Positions 8,904 to 16,758 of a DNA stretch of 64,000 nucleotides are shown piece by piece. A model generated the notes under the pieces. That model had not been told where the DNA came from. It searched no databases and saw nothing but the letters and a program-made list of their open reading frames with translations. The stretch is from JACVRW01 sp963837445. Its GTDB lineage: Bacteria > Actinomycetota > Thermoleophilia > Solirubrobacterales > Thermoleophilaceae. Every line of letters begins with the position of its first letter. Position 1 is the first letter of the stretch. Location of the stretch: the NCBI GenBank assembly GCA_963837445.1, contig CAWINK010000021.1, positions 496,001 through 560,000 of the forward strand, read 5' to 3'. A program made the position numbers and the translations under genes.

Positions 8904-9892
8904 ATGAGAACGCATCGCTGGCTCGATGCTGCTCGCGTTGCTGGTCGCCGCACTTGCGCGTCGCCGCCTGCGGCGACGATGACGAGGGCGACGGCGGCGG
9001 CGTCACGCCGACACCGCGCGGCGACGAGCCGCCGGCGCGATCCAGACGAACGACGAGAACGCGTCGACCAAGGTCACGATCGGCTCGAAGAACTTCACCG
9101 AGCAGAAGCTGCTCGGCGAGATCTACGCGCAGGCGCTGACGGCGGCCGGGTACGACGTCATCGACCGAGCTCAACCTCGGCGACGAGAAGACGGCGCTCA
9201 AGGCGCTCGAGGGCGGCGAGATCAGCGCCTATCCGGAGTACACCGGGACCGCGCTGCTGTCGTTCTTCGGGGTCACGGCAGACGAGATGCCGAGCGATCG
9301 CGGGCGAGGCCTACGAGGAGGCCAAGGCCGGGTTCGCGGAGAAGAACCTGACCGCGCTGCCGCCCACGCCGTTCGTGAGCTCGAACGAGGTCGCGGTGAC
9401 GAAGGAGACGGCGGACAAGCTCGGCCTGAAGACGATCTCGGACCTCGAGGGCAAGTCGCAGGACCTGACGCTGTACGGCCGCCCGGAGTGCCGCCAGCGC
9501 CTGGACTGCAAGCTGGGCCTCGAGCAGGTCTACGGGCTGAAGTTCAAGAAGTTCGTGCCGGTCGACATCGCCCTGCGCCACGAGGTGCTGAAGAAGGGCC
9601 AGGCCGACGTGTCGATCGTGTTCACGACCGACCCGCAGAACAAGCGCGAGGGCTTCGTGCTGCTGGAGGACGACAAGGGCATGTTCCCGCCCTACAACTC
9701 GACGCTCGTCGTGCGTGACGACGTGATCGAGCAGGCGGGCCCCGACCTCGCGGAGGACGGTCGAGCAGGTCGAGAAGGGCCTCACCGACGAGGTCATGCA
9801 GGAGCTGAACGCGCGCGTCGACCTCGACAAGTCGACGCCCGAGGAAGTGGCCGGCCAGTACCTGGAGGAGTCGGGGCTGATCGAGCAGGCTG
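8904..9892 (+). pseudogene. opuCC: Compatible-solute ABC transporter substrate-binding lipoprotein, frameshifted
   Basis: ATG 8904 follows a GAAGGGA ribosome site. When extra bases near 8922 and 8950 are skipped, the N-terminus is a lipoprotein signal ending before Cys (AACGDDD). The mature part begins KVTIGSKNFTEQKLLGEIYA, the classic start of OpuCC/ProX-type binding proteins. Other indels sit near 9030, 9166, 9297 and 9759. The central part (about 9305-9755) is uninterrupted. The expected stop appears to be lost by a last indel near 9890, so the frame runs on into mtnA. Confidence 0.82.
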
Positions 9893-9918
9893 AGCGAAGT
9901 AGCGAACCGCGTGCGGCT

Positions 9919-10863
9919 CTGCGCGGGCGGTCCGCCCTGCTGCGGTTCGAGGACGGCCTGCTGATGGTGCTCGACCAGCGCGCGCTGCCCGAGGCGGAGC
10001 GCTGGATCCGCTGCGAGACGGTGGAGGACGTGGCGGATTGCATTCGAACGCTTGCCGTGCGCGGCGCGCCGGCCATAGGGCTGGCCGCCGCCTACGGCAT
10101 GGCGCTCGCGGACGGCCGCGAGGACGAGGCCGCCGAGCTGCTGCGCGCGACGCGGCCGACAGCGGTGAACCTCGCGTGGGCGCTCGAGCAGTGCCGCGGC
10201 GTTCCGGACGTGCTCGCGGTGGCCCGCCGGCTGCACCGCGAGCAGGACGAGGCGGACCGCCGGCTGGCCGCGCTCGGGGCCGGGCTCTTCGAGAGCGGCA
10301 CCCGCGCTCTCACCCACTGCAACACCGGCGCACTGGCCACCGGCGGGTACGGGACCGCGCACGGGGTGCTGCGCGCCGCCTGGGAGAGCGGGCGGCTCGC
10401 TGAGGTCTGGGTGGACGAGACTCGTCCGCTCCTCCAGGGCGCCCGCCTGACCGCGTGGGAGCTGCGCAAGGCCGGCATCCCACATCGCGTGGTGGTGGAC
10501 TCCGCGGCGGGCTCGCTGATGGCCCGCGGCCTCGTCGACCGTGTGGTGGTGGGAGCGGATCGGATCGCGGCAAACGGCGACGTGGCGAACAAGGTGGGCA
10601 CCTATCCCCTGGCTGTGCTCGCCGCGCGGCACGGCGTGCCGTTCTACGTGGCGGCGCCGCTCTCGACAATCGATCCCGCCACTCCCGACGGCGGCGCGAT
10701 ACCGATCGAGGAGCGCGACCCGGGTGAGCTGCTCGAGGGCGGCCACGCCTTCAACCCGGCGTTCGACGTGACGCCCGCGGAGCTCGTGACGGCGATCGTG
10801 ACCGAGGCAGGGGTGCTCGAGGCGCCCTATGCCGAGTCGATCGCACGGGCGATCGCGTCATGA
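9919..10863 (+). CDS. mtnA: Methylthioribose-1-phosphate isomerase (MtnA)
   Basis: An MtnA-family protein converting 5-methylthioribose-1-phosphate to the ribulose form in methionine salvage. Family marks are VLDQRALP near the start, LAVRGAPAIG, the active-site Cys region THCNTGALATGGYGTA and the catalytic Asp in GADRIAANGDVANKVGTY. Homology begins around 9919-9943. No convincing in-frame start lies there, since the first ATG (9964) would cut into the domain, and the frame is continuous with the binding protein upstream. An indel probably hides the true start. The stop overlaps the next ATG (ATGA), so the two genes are coupled. Confidence 0.88.
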   Translation: MRGRSALLRFEDGLLMVLDQRALPEAERWIRCETVEDVADCIRTLAVRGAPAIGLAAAYGMALADGREDEAAELLRATRPTAVNLAWALEQCRGVPDVLAVARRLHREQDEADRRLAALGAGLFESGTRALTHCNTGALATGGYGTAHGVLRAAWESGRLAEVWVDETRPLLQGARLTAWELRKAGIPHRVVVDSAAGSLMARGLVDRVVVGADRIAANGDVANKVGTYPLAVLAARHGVPFYVAAPLSTIDPATPDGGAIPIEERDPGELLEGGHAFNPAFDVTPAELVTAIVTEAGVLEAPYAESIARAIAS

Positions 10864-11831
10864 GGGCCGATGCAGACCTGCTGATATCGGGGTCTCGCCG
10901 TCCGCTGGTGCTCGGCATCGGTGGAGGCGGCGATGTCGTTGGAGCGCTCGCCACGGCGGAGGCGTGCCGGCTGCACGGCGCCGAGCCCGTGGTGGGTGGG
11001 GTGAGTTGGGAGCGGCGGCCGATCGATCCTCAGCCGGGGCCGCGGGCCGAGTCGGAGATCGAGGGCGCGCGGCTGCTGGCGCCGGGCGTCCTGGCGGCGT
11101 CGGCCGGCACGCGCGTGCGTGAGTCCGGGGTGGTCTTCGCAGAGTCGCGGATGGCCGGACTGCTCGGTGAGGAGACCGTGCTCGTGGACGCCACGCTCGG
11201 CCCGGCGCAGCTCGCGGACGGCATCGCGGCCGCGGCCGCCGCGCTCGGTGTGGACCTCATCGTCTTCATCGACGTGGGCGGCGACGCCCTCGCCCACGGC
11301 CACGAGCCCGGCCTGGCCAGCCCACTCTGCGACGCCCTGCTGCTCGCAGCGGGAGCGCGCCTCGCCGAGCAAGACGCCACGCCGGTGCTCGGCGGCATCT
11401 TCGGCATCGGCTGCGACGGCGAGCTGACCCCGCCCGAGGTGCTGGCGCGGCTCGCCGAGGTCGGCGCCGCCGGCGGGTTGGCCGGCGCCCGCGGCCTCAC
11501 ACCGGCCGTCGCGCGGCGGCTCGAGGAGGCGGTGAAGGTGGTGCCCACCGAGGCGAGCGCCCAGGCTCTGCGCTGCTTTCACGGGGCGATCGGCACGTCG
11601 ACGATCCGCCAGGGACGACGGACGGTCGAGCTCTCGCCCGCGGGAGCGCTCACGTTCTTCTTCGACCCGGTCGCGGCCCTGCGCTCGGCAGCCCGCCTGG
11701 CGGCCGCGGTGATGGACGCACGCGATCTGGACCACGCCAACGAGATCCTCCATGGACTGGGCGTCCATACGGAGCTCGACTACGAGCGTGACGCACTTCA
11801 CACAGTTCGGCAGTCATCGAACCGACAATAG
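10860..11831 (+). CDS. DUF1152 family protein, coupled to mtnA
   Basis: A 323-residue protein that I place in DUF1152. It has an N-terminal glycine-rich nucleotide-like motif (LVLGIGGGGDVVGA), an internal FIDVGGDALAHGHEPGLASP block and a C-terminal TFFFDP segment. No enzymatic function is established for the family to my knowledge. The start overlaps the mtnA stop by 4 bp, and the next gene follows after 5 bp with an AGGAGG site, so the three form one transcription unit. The coupling suggests a role near methionine salvage or a related sugar-phosphate, which is inference. Confidence 0.78.
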   Translation: MRADADLLISGSRRPLVLGIGGGGDVVGALATAEACRLHGAEPVVGGVSWERRPIDPQPGPRAESEIEGARLLAPGVLAASAGTRVRESGVVFAESRMAGLLGEETVLVDATLGPAQLADGIAAAAAALGVDLIVFIDVGGDALAHGHEPGLASPLCDALLLAAGARLAEQDATPVLGGIFGIGCDGELTPPEVLARLAEVGAAGGLAGARGLTPAVARRLEEAVKVVPTEASAQALRCFHGAIGTSTIRQGRRTVELSPAGALTFFFDPVAALRSAARLAAAVMDARDLDHANEILHGLGVHTELDYERDALHTVRQSSNRQ

Positions 11832-11836
11832 GAGGC

Positions 11837-12346
11837 GTGATCGAACGCCTTCCAGACGGAGCCCCGGTCCTGATCCGGCCCATTCGCGCTGACGACAAGC
11901 GCCTGCTTGCCGAGGGTCTCCGGCACCTCTCAGACGAGAGCGTGCACCGGCGCTTCCTCACGCCGAAGCGCAGCTTCAGCCGGGCGGAGCTGCGCTACCT
12001 CACGGAAGTGGACGGTCGCGACCATGTGGCGCTGGTGGCCGAGTACCCCGCGGAGCCGGTTCGCCGCCTGATCGCGGTCGCCCGCTTCGTGAGGCTCGCG
12101 GATGACCCCGAAGCTGCCGAGGTGGCGATCACGGTCGCCGACGACTTCCAGGGACGCGGACTCGGCTCGATATTGGGCGAGCACCTCGCGCATTCGGCGC
12201 GCAATCGGGGCCTCCGCCGCTTCACCGCCACGATGTCCGCCCACAACGTGCCGGCCCACCGGCTGATGGCGAAGCTGACGGAGCATCTGGACCAGCGCCA
12301 CGTGGGATCCGGCGTGGACGAGCTGGTGCTGGACATCGCGGCCTGA
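11837..12346 (+). CDS. GNAT-family N-acetyltransferase
   Basis: A 169-residue GNAT protein from GTG 11837 with a TAGGAGG ribosome site formed by the preceding stop. Acetyl-CoA-binding motif A is seen as VADDFQGRGLGSILGEHLA (about 108-126), with AHNVPAHRLMAKL downstream. The N-terminal part (IRPIRADDKRLL) is typical of the family. The target amine is unknown. It is the last gene of the mtnA unit and ends before a palindromic element at 12380. Confidence 0.88.
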   Translation: MIERLPDGAPVLIRPIRADDKRLLAEGLRHLSDESVHRRFLTPKRSFSRAELRYLTEVDGRDHVALVAEYPAEPVRRLIAVARFVRLADDPEAAEVAITVADDFQGRGLGSILGEHLAHSARNRGLRRFTATMSAHNVPAHRLMAKLTEHLDQRHVGSGVDELVLDIAA

Positions 12347-12379
12347 GCGCCGGCCGCGCCAACGGCAGCACTGAAGGGG

Positions 12380-12430
12380 TCGACCGTCCTGTCCTAGGCT
12401 TGAATAGCAAGCCTTAAGCAGGACGCTCGA
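12380..12430. repeat. 51-bp dispersed palindromic element, copy A
   Basis: The element runs TCGA to TCGA and folds on itself. Outer arms are GTCCTG (12386-12391) and CAGGAC (12419-12424); inner arms are AGGCTTG (12396-12402) and CAAGCCT (12408-12414), around the loop AATAG. The copy at 44648-44698, in opposite orientation, is the same length with 42 of 51 positions identical. The loop bases have changed while both sets of arms are kept. It sits between convergent genes, so a bidirectional transcription terminator is the simplest reading. A mobile or protein-binding element is also possible. Confidence 0.8.
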
Positions 12431-12434
12431 TTGG

Positions 12435-13436
12435 TTACGCGACTGTCCAGGTCTCTCCTGAGTGCAGCAGTTCGTGGAGCTGCTCGGGTCCGACCGAGGC
12501 GCGCGCCTCCTCCAGCTCCCGTGCCAGCGCCTCTCCGTAGACCGGGCGCTTCACCGAGCGGAACACTCCGATGGGCGTCGGGCCGGTCGGGCGGTCGGCC
12601 AGGTGCGCCAGCTCGAATGCCAGGCTCGGGTCCGTTCGTTCGGCGTCGTGCACGATCAGCGCGTCCTCGCCCACGTCGGCAACTTCGACGAGCCGAAGCC
12701 GGCCATCGGCGTCCCGAGCCACCCCGCGCTCTCCCTCGATGCCGAACTTCACAGGCTGCCCGTGCTCCAGCCGGATCTGGTTCAGCTCCCGCTGGCCCTT
12801 GGCCCGCACGGCGTCGAACGCGCCGTCGTTGAAGACGTTGCAGTTCTGGTAGATCTCGACGAGCGCCGCGCCCGGGTGCGCCGCCGCGGCGCGCAGGGTC
12901 TCGGCCAGGTGCGCCTTGTCGGTGTCGACCGTGCGGGCCACGAAGCTCGCCTCCGCCCCCAGCGCCAGCGCCACCGGATTGAACGGGTGGTCCTGCGACC
13001 CGAACGGCGTGGACTTGGTGACCTTGCCCTCCTCGCTCGTGGGCGAGTACTGCCCCTTCGTCAGGCCGTAGATCTGGTTGTTGAAGAGCAGGATCTTCAC
13101 GGGCACGTTGCGGCGCAGCGTGTGGATGAGGTGGTTGCCGCCGATCGAGAGCGCATCCCCGTCGCCGCTCACCACCCAGACCGACAGATCGGGCCGTGAG
13201 GTGGCCACGCCGGTGGCCAGGGCGGGCGCGCGCCCGTGGATGCCGTGCATCCCGTAGGTGTCCATGTAGTAGACGAACCGCCCCGCGCAGCCGATGCCGG
13301 TCACGAAGACGATCCGGTCCGGCGGGATGCCCAGCTCCGGCATGAAGGACTGCACCGAGGCCAGCACCGCGTAGTCGCCGCAGCCCGGGCACCAGCGTGT
13401 CTCCTGATCCGACGAGAAGTCTGCCTTCGTCAGCAT
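12435..13436 (-). CDS. korB: 2-oxoacid:ferredoxin oxidoreductase beta subunit (KorB)
   Basis: A 333-residue TPP-binding subunit. WCPGCGDY (C16, C19) and GIGC (C50) supply iron-sulfur ligands, and GDGDALSIGGNH (91-102) with LFNNQIYGLTKGQ binds thiamine diphosphate. With KorA it oxidatively decarboxylates 2-oxoglutarate, or a similar oxoacid, to acyl-CoA with ferredoxin as acceptor. The ATG at 13436 overlaps the korA stop by 7 bp. The frame is open further upstream inside korA but has no homology there. Confidence 0.95.
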   Translation of the reverse strand: MLTKADFSSDQETRWCPGCGDYAVLASVQSFMPELGIPPDRIVFVTGIGCAGRFVYYMDTYGMHGIHGRAPALATGVATSRPDLSVWVVSGDGDALSIGGNHLIHTLRRNVPVKILLFNNQIYGLTKGQYSPTSEEGKVTKSTPFGSQDHPFNPVALALGAEASFVARTVDTDKAHLAETLRAAAAHPGAALVEIYQNCNVFNDGAFDAVRAKGQRELNQIRLEHGQPVKFGIEGERGVARDADGRLRLVEVADVGEDALIVHDAERTDPSLAFELAHLADRPTGPTPIGVFRSVKRPVYGEALARELEEARASVGPEQLHELLHSGETWTVA

Positions 13437-15256
13437 CTCGGAGCTATCACCTCCATCATGTCCCTGGTGAAGATGGGCAGTCCGTCCACCTTCGTGAAGC
13501 TCTCGCAATCCACGAGGAACTCGGCTCGCAGGACCTTCACCAGCTGGCCCATGTTCATCTCGGGCACAAGCACGCGCTCGTACGAGCGCAGCAGCTCGCC
13601 GGTGTTCGCGGGCAGCGGGTTGAGGTGCCTGATGTGCGCCGTGGCCACGCGCAGACCCTGCTCGCGGCGCAGCCGCCGCGCCGCACCCTGGATGGCTCCG
13701 TAGCTCGATCCCCAGCCGAGCACGAGCAGCGACGCGCCGTCCGGATCGTCCACCTCGATGTCCGGCACCGACACCCGCGCGATCCGCTCCGCGCGCAGGT
13801 GAGTCATGTGCGCGTGGTTCGCGGGCTCGTACGAGATGTTCCCGGTGCCGTCCTCCTTCTCGAGCCCGCCGATGCGGTGGCGCAGGTCCGGGGTGCCGGG
13901 AACCGCCCAGGGACGCGCCAGGTTGGCGTCCCGGGCGTACGGCATGAAGCCCGCCGGGTCGGTGGCGAAGTTTGGATCGATCTCCGGGAGCGAAGCCACG
14001 TCCGGCAGCTTCCACGGCTCCGACGAGTTCGCGAGGAACGTGTCGCTGAGCAGGATCACCGGCGTGCGGTGGGTGATCGCTATGCGTGCCGCCTCGATCG
14101 CGCAGTCGAAGCAATCCGACGGGGTCGATGCCGCGATCACCGGCAGCGGCGATTCCCCGTGGCGCCCGTGCAGCGCCATCATCAGATCGGCCGCCTCGGT
14201 CTTGGTCGGCATCCCCGTGGAGGGGCCGGCGCGTTGCACGTCCACCACCACGAGCGGCAGCTCATACGCCACTGCCAGGCCGATCGTCTCCGACTTCAGA
14301 TCCATGCCCGGGCCGCTCGTGGCCGTGACTCCGAGGTGGCCGGAGAAGGCGGCCCCGAGCGCCATGTTCACCGCCGCGATCTCATCCTCCGCCTGGATCG
14401 TGCGCACCCCGAGCCCATGGTGGCGCGACAGCGAGTGGAGCAGCTCGGAGGCCGGCGTGATCGGGTAGCTCGCGTAGAACAGGCCGAGGCCGGACTGGAC
14501 CGCGGCCGCCACCAGCCCATAGGCGAGCGCCTGCGTGCCGTTCGCGTTGCGGTAGGTGCCGGGCGCCGCTGGCGCCGCGTCCACCTCGTAGTGCACCGCC
14601 ATGAGCTCGGCCGTCTCGCCGAAGTTGTAGCCCGCCCGGAACGCGGCGAGGTTCGCGGCGCCGACGGCGGGGATGTCGGCGAACTTCTTCTCGATCCAGG
14701 CCACCGTCGGCTCGGTCGGGCGCCCGTACATCCACGACACCAGTCCGAGCGCGAACACGTTCTTGCAGCGCGCGGCGTCGCGCGCCGTGATGTCGTCGAT
14801 GCCCTCGGTCGCGCGGACCGTCATCGAGGTCATCGGCACCCGGAAGAGCTGGTAGTCGTCGAGCGAGCCGTCCTCGAGCGGGTTCGCCTCGTAGCCCGCC
14901 TTGCGCACGTTGTGATCGGTGAATCCGTCCTCGTTCACGATCACCGTGCCGCCCTTCTCGAGCGTCCCGACGTTCGTGATCAGCGCGGCCGGGTTCATCG
15001 CCACGAGCACGTTCGGGTGGTCGCCCGGGGTGAGGATGTCGCGCGAGGCGAAGTGGATCTGGAAGGCCGACACGCCGTGCGGGGTGCCCGCAGGAGCGCG
15101 GATCTCGGCCGGGAAGTCGGGAAGCGTGGCGAGATCGTTCCCGACCAGCGCCGTGGCGTCGGTGAAGCGGCTGCCGGTGAGCTGCATACCGTCACCCGAG
15201 TCGCCCGCAAAGCGGACGACCACGCGATCCAGCTTCTCGACTGTTTTGCCTTGCAT
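13430..15256 (-). CDS. korA: 2-oxoacid:ferredoxin oxidoreductase alpha subunit, gamma-alpha fusion (KorA)
   Basis: A 608-residue subunit with the gamma domain first (about 10-190, beginning RVVVRFAGDSGDGMQLTG) and the alpha domain after it. The oxoacid-binding YPITPAS lies at 264-270. The second half includes EDEIAAVNMALGAAFSG and the C-terminal transketolase-like domain. This is the usual architecture of KorA in actinobacteria. It is first in the korAB operon and divergent from pntAA, with a 54-bp intergenic promoter region. A 623-residue frame on the opposite strand is a high-GC artefact. Confidence 0.95.
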   Translation of the reverse strand: MQGKTVEKLDRVVVRFAGDSGDGMQLTGSRFTDATALVGNDLATLPDFPAEIRAPAGTPHGVSAFQIHFASRDILTPGDHPNVLVAMNPAALITNVGTLEKGGTVIVNEDGFTDHNVRKAGYEANPLEDGSLDDYQLFRVPMTSMTVRATEGIDDITARDAARCKNVFALGLVSWMYGRPTEPTVAWIEKKFADIPAVGAANLAAFRAGYNFGETAELMAVHYEVDAAPAAPGTYRNANGTQALAYGLVAAAVQSGLGLFYASYPITPASELLHSLSRHHGLGVRTIQAEDEIAAVNMALGAAFSGHLGVTATSGPGMDLKSETIGLAVAYELPLVVVDVQRAGPSTGMPTKTEAADLMMALHGRHGESPLPVIAASTPSDCFDCAIEAARIAITHRTPVILLSDTFLANSSEPWKLPDVASLPEIDPNFATDPAGFMPYARDANLARPWAVPGTPDLRHRIGGLEKEDGTGNISYEPANHAHMTHLRAERIARVSVPDIEVDDPDGASLLVLGWGSSYGAIQGAARRLRREQGLRVATAHIRHLNPLPANTGELLRSYERVLVPEMNMGQLVKVLRAEFLVDCESFTKVDGLPIFTRDMMEVIAPRC

Positions 15257-15310
15257 CAGGTGAGCTAGGCAAGAGTGTAGGATGCCGCGCCCCCGGAACG
15301 GTTGCGACTT

Positions 15311-16435
15311 ATGAACGTCTCAGTACCCAAGGAAGTTGCCGCGGGTGAGCGCCGAGTGGCGCTGGTGCCGGAGGTGGTCGAGCGCCTGAGCCAGAACGGA
15401 ATCCAGGTGACCATCGAGGACGGTGCCGGCGAGGGCGCCCACCACCCGAATGCCGCCTATGAGAAGGCTGGCGCCAGCATCGGCGACGGCTTCTCTGGCG
15501 ACGTGATCGCCAAGGTGGCTCCCCCGTCGGCGGAGGAGATCGCGCGCCTCGAGCAGGGCTCCGTGCTGGTCGGGTTCCTCCAGCCGCTGACCGCGTCGGA
15601 CACGGTTCGCGCGCTCGCCGAGCGCGGAGTGACGAGCTTCGCCATGGAGGCGATCCCGCGCATCACGCGCGCGCAGTCGATGGACGCGCTGTCCTCCCAG
15701 GCCACCGTTTCCGGCTACCGGGCCGCCCTGCTCGCCGCCCAGGAGCTGCCGCGCTTCTTCCCGATGCTCACAACGGCGGCCGGCACGATCCGGCCCGCCA
15801 AGGTGCTCGTGCTGGGCGCTGGAGTGGCGGGTCTCCAGGCCATCGCCACCGCGCGCCGGCTCGGCGCGGTGGTGCATGCCTTCGACGTGCGCTCCGCCGT
15901 TAAGGAGCAGATCGAGTCGCTCGGCGCCCGCTTCCTCGAGCTCGACATGGGCCTCGAGGACGCCGAGGCCGCGGGCGGCTACGCGCGCCAGCTCACCGAC
16001 GAGGAGCAGCAGCGCCAGCGCGAGCTGCTCGCGGAGGAGATCGGGAAGATGGACGCGGTCATCTCGACCGCTGCCGTGCCGGGCCGCCGGGCCCCGCTGC
16101 TCGTGACCGAGCAGGCCGTGAAGAACATGAGCCCCGGCTCAGTGATCGTCGACCTGGCCGCGGAGACCGGCGGCAACTGCGAGCTCACCGAGGCCGGCCA
16201 GACGGTCGTGAAGGAGGACGTGACCATCGTCGGACCGCTCAACCTGCCCGCCACGATGCCCGACCACGCGTCGAGCCTCTATGCCCGCAACGTGCAGTCG
16301 CTGCTCGACCTGATGGTCAAGGAGGGCGAGCTCACGCTTGATTTCGAGGACGAGGTGATCGCGGGCGCCTGCATCACGCGCGACGGCGAGATCGTGCACG
16401 AGGGCGCCAAGAACGCCGCCGGGGTCGCGGCCTGA
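15311..16435 (+). CDS. pntAA: NAD(P) transhydrogenase alpha subunit part 1 (PntAA)
   Basis: A 374-residue NAD(H)-binding domain I protein. It begins MNVSVPKEVAAGERRVALVP and has the Rossmann motif LGAGVAGLQAIATA (168-181), then HAFDVR. It is encoded separately from the membrane part, as in many actinobacteria. The ATG at 15311 is preferred to an in-frame TTG at 15302. The complex couples proton entry to hydride transfer from NADH to NADP+. The stop overlaps the ATG of pntAB by one base (TGATG). Confidence 0.95.
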   Translation: MNVSVPKEVAAGERRVALVPEVVERLSQNGIQVTIEDGAGEGAHHPNAAYEKAGASIGDGFSGDVIAKVAPPSAEEIARLEQGSVLVGFLQPLTASDTVRALAERGVTSFAMEAIPRITRAQSMDALSSQATVSGYRAALLAAQELPRFFPMLTTAAGTIRPAKVLVLGAGVAGLQAIATARRLGAVVHAFDVRSAVKEQIESLGARFLELDMGLEDAEAAGGYARQLTDEEQQRQRELLAEEIGKMDAVISTAAVPGRRAPLLVTEQAVKNMSPGSVIVDLAAETGGNCELTEAGQTVVKEDVTIVGPLNLPATMPDHASSLYARNVQSLLDLMVKEGELTLDFEDEVIAGACITRDGEIVHEGAKNAAGVAA

Positions 16436-16758
16436 TGGATCTCCTAACCGAGCTCACCATCCTCGTGCTCGCCGCGTTCGTCGGCTTCGAGGTGATCTCG
16501 AAGGTGCCGAACACGCTTCACACGCCGCTGATGTCGGCCACGAACGCCATCCACGGGATCGTGCTGCTCGGCGGCCTGCTCGTGATCGGCGAGGCCACCG
16601 GCTTCCTCGACGACTTCCTGCTCGTGATCGCGATCGCCTTCGGCACGATCAACGTGGTCGGCGGATTCCTGGTCACCGACCGCATGCTCGAAATGTTCAA
16701 GAAAACACCGGTCCGCGGCGGGCAGAGCCCGCCGCCTCCCGCAAGGCGACCCGACTGA
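16435..16758 (+). CDS. pntAB: NAD(P) transhydrogenase alpha subunit part 2 (PntAB)
   Basis: A 107-residue membrane subunit with about three hydrophobic helices (LTILVLAAFVGFEVISKVP, IHGIVLLGGLLVIGEATGF, LVIAIAFGTINVVGGFLV). The conserved VPNTLHTPLMSATNAIHGI loop is the recognisable mark. It forms part of the proton channel with PntB. Start and stop each overlap the neighbouring genes by one base, so the three subunits are translationally coupled. Confidence 0.95.
   Translation: MDLLTELTILVLAAFVGFEVISKVPNTLHTPLMSATNAIHGIVLLGGLLVIGEATGFLDDFLLVIAIAFGTINVVGGFLVTDRMLEMFKKTPVRGGQSPPPPARRPD

Noticed and set aside
6237..9892. Programmed ribosomal frameshifting in the transporter genes
   Set aside because: There are far too many shifts, in both directions and at unrelated sequences, with no slippery heptamers; error or decay is simpler.
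12222..12410. Small minus-strand frame across palindrome copy A
   Set aside because: It overlaps the GNAT gene antisense and the palindrome; no ribosome site or homology.
13397..15268. 623-residue open frame on the plus strand opposite korA
   Set aside because: It lies entirely antisense to a strongly supported KorA and has Arg/His/Gly-rich composition typical of shadow frames in high-GC DNA; no family motif.
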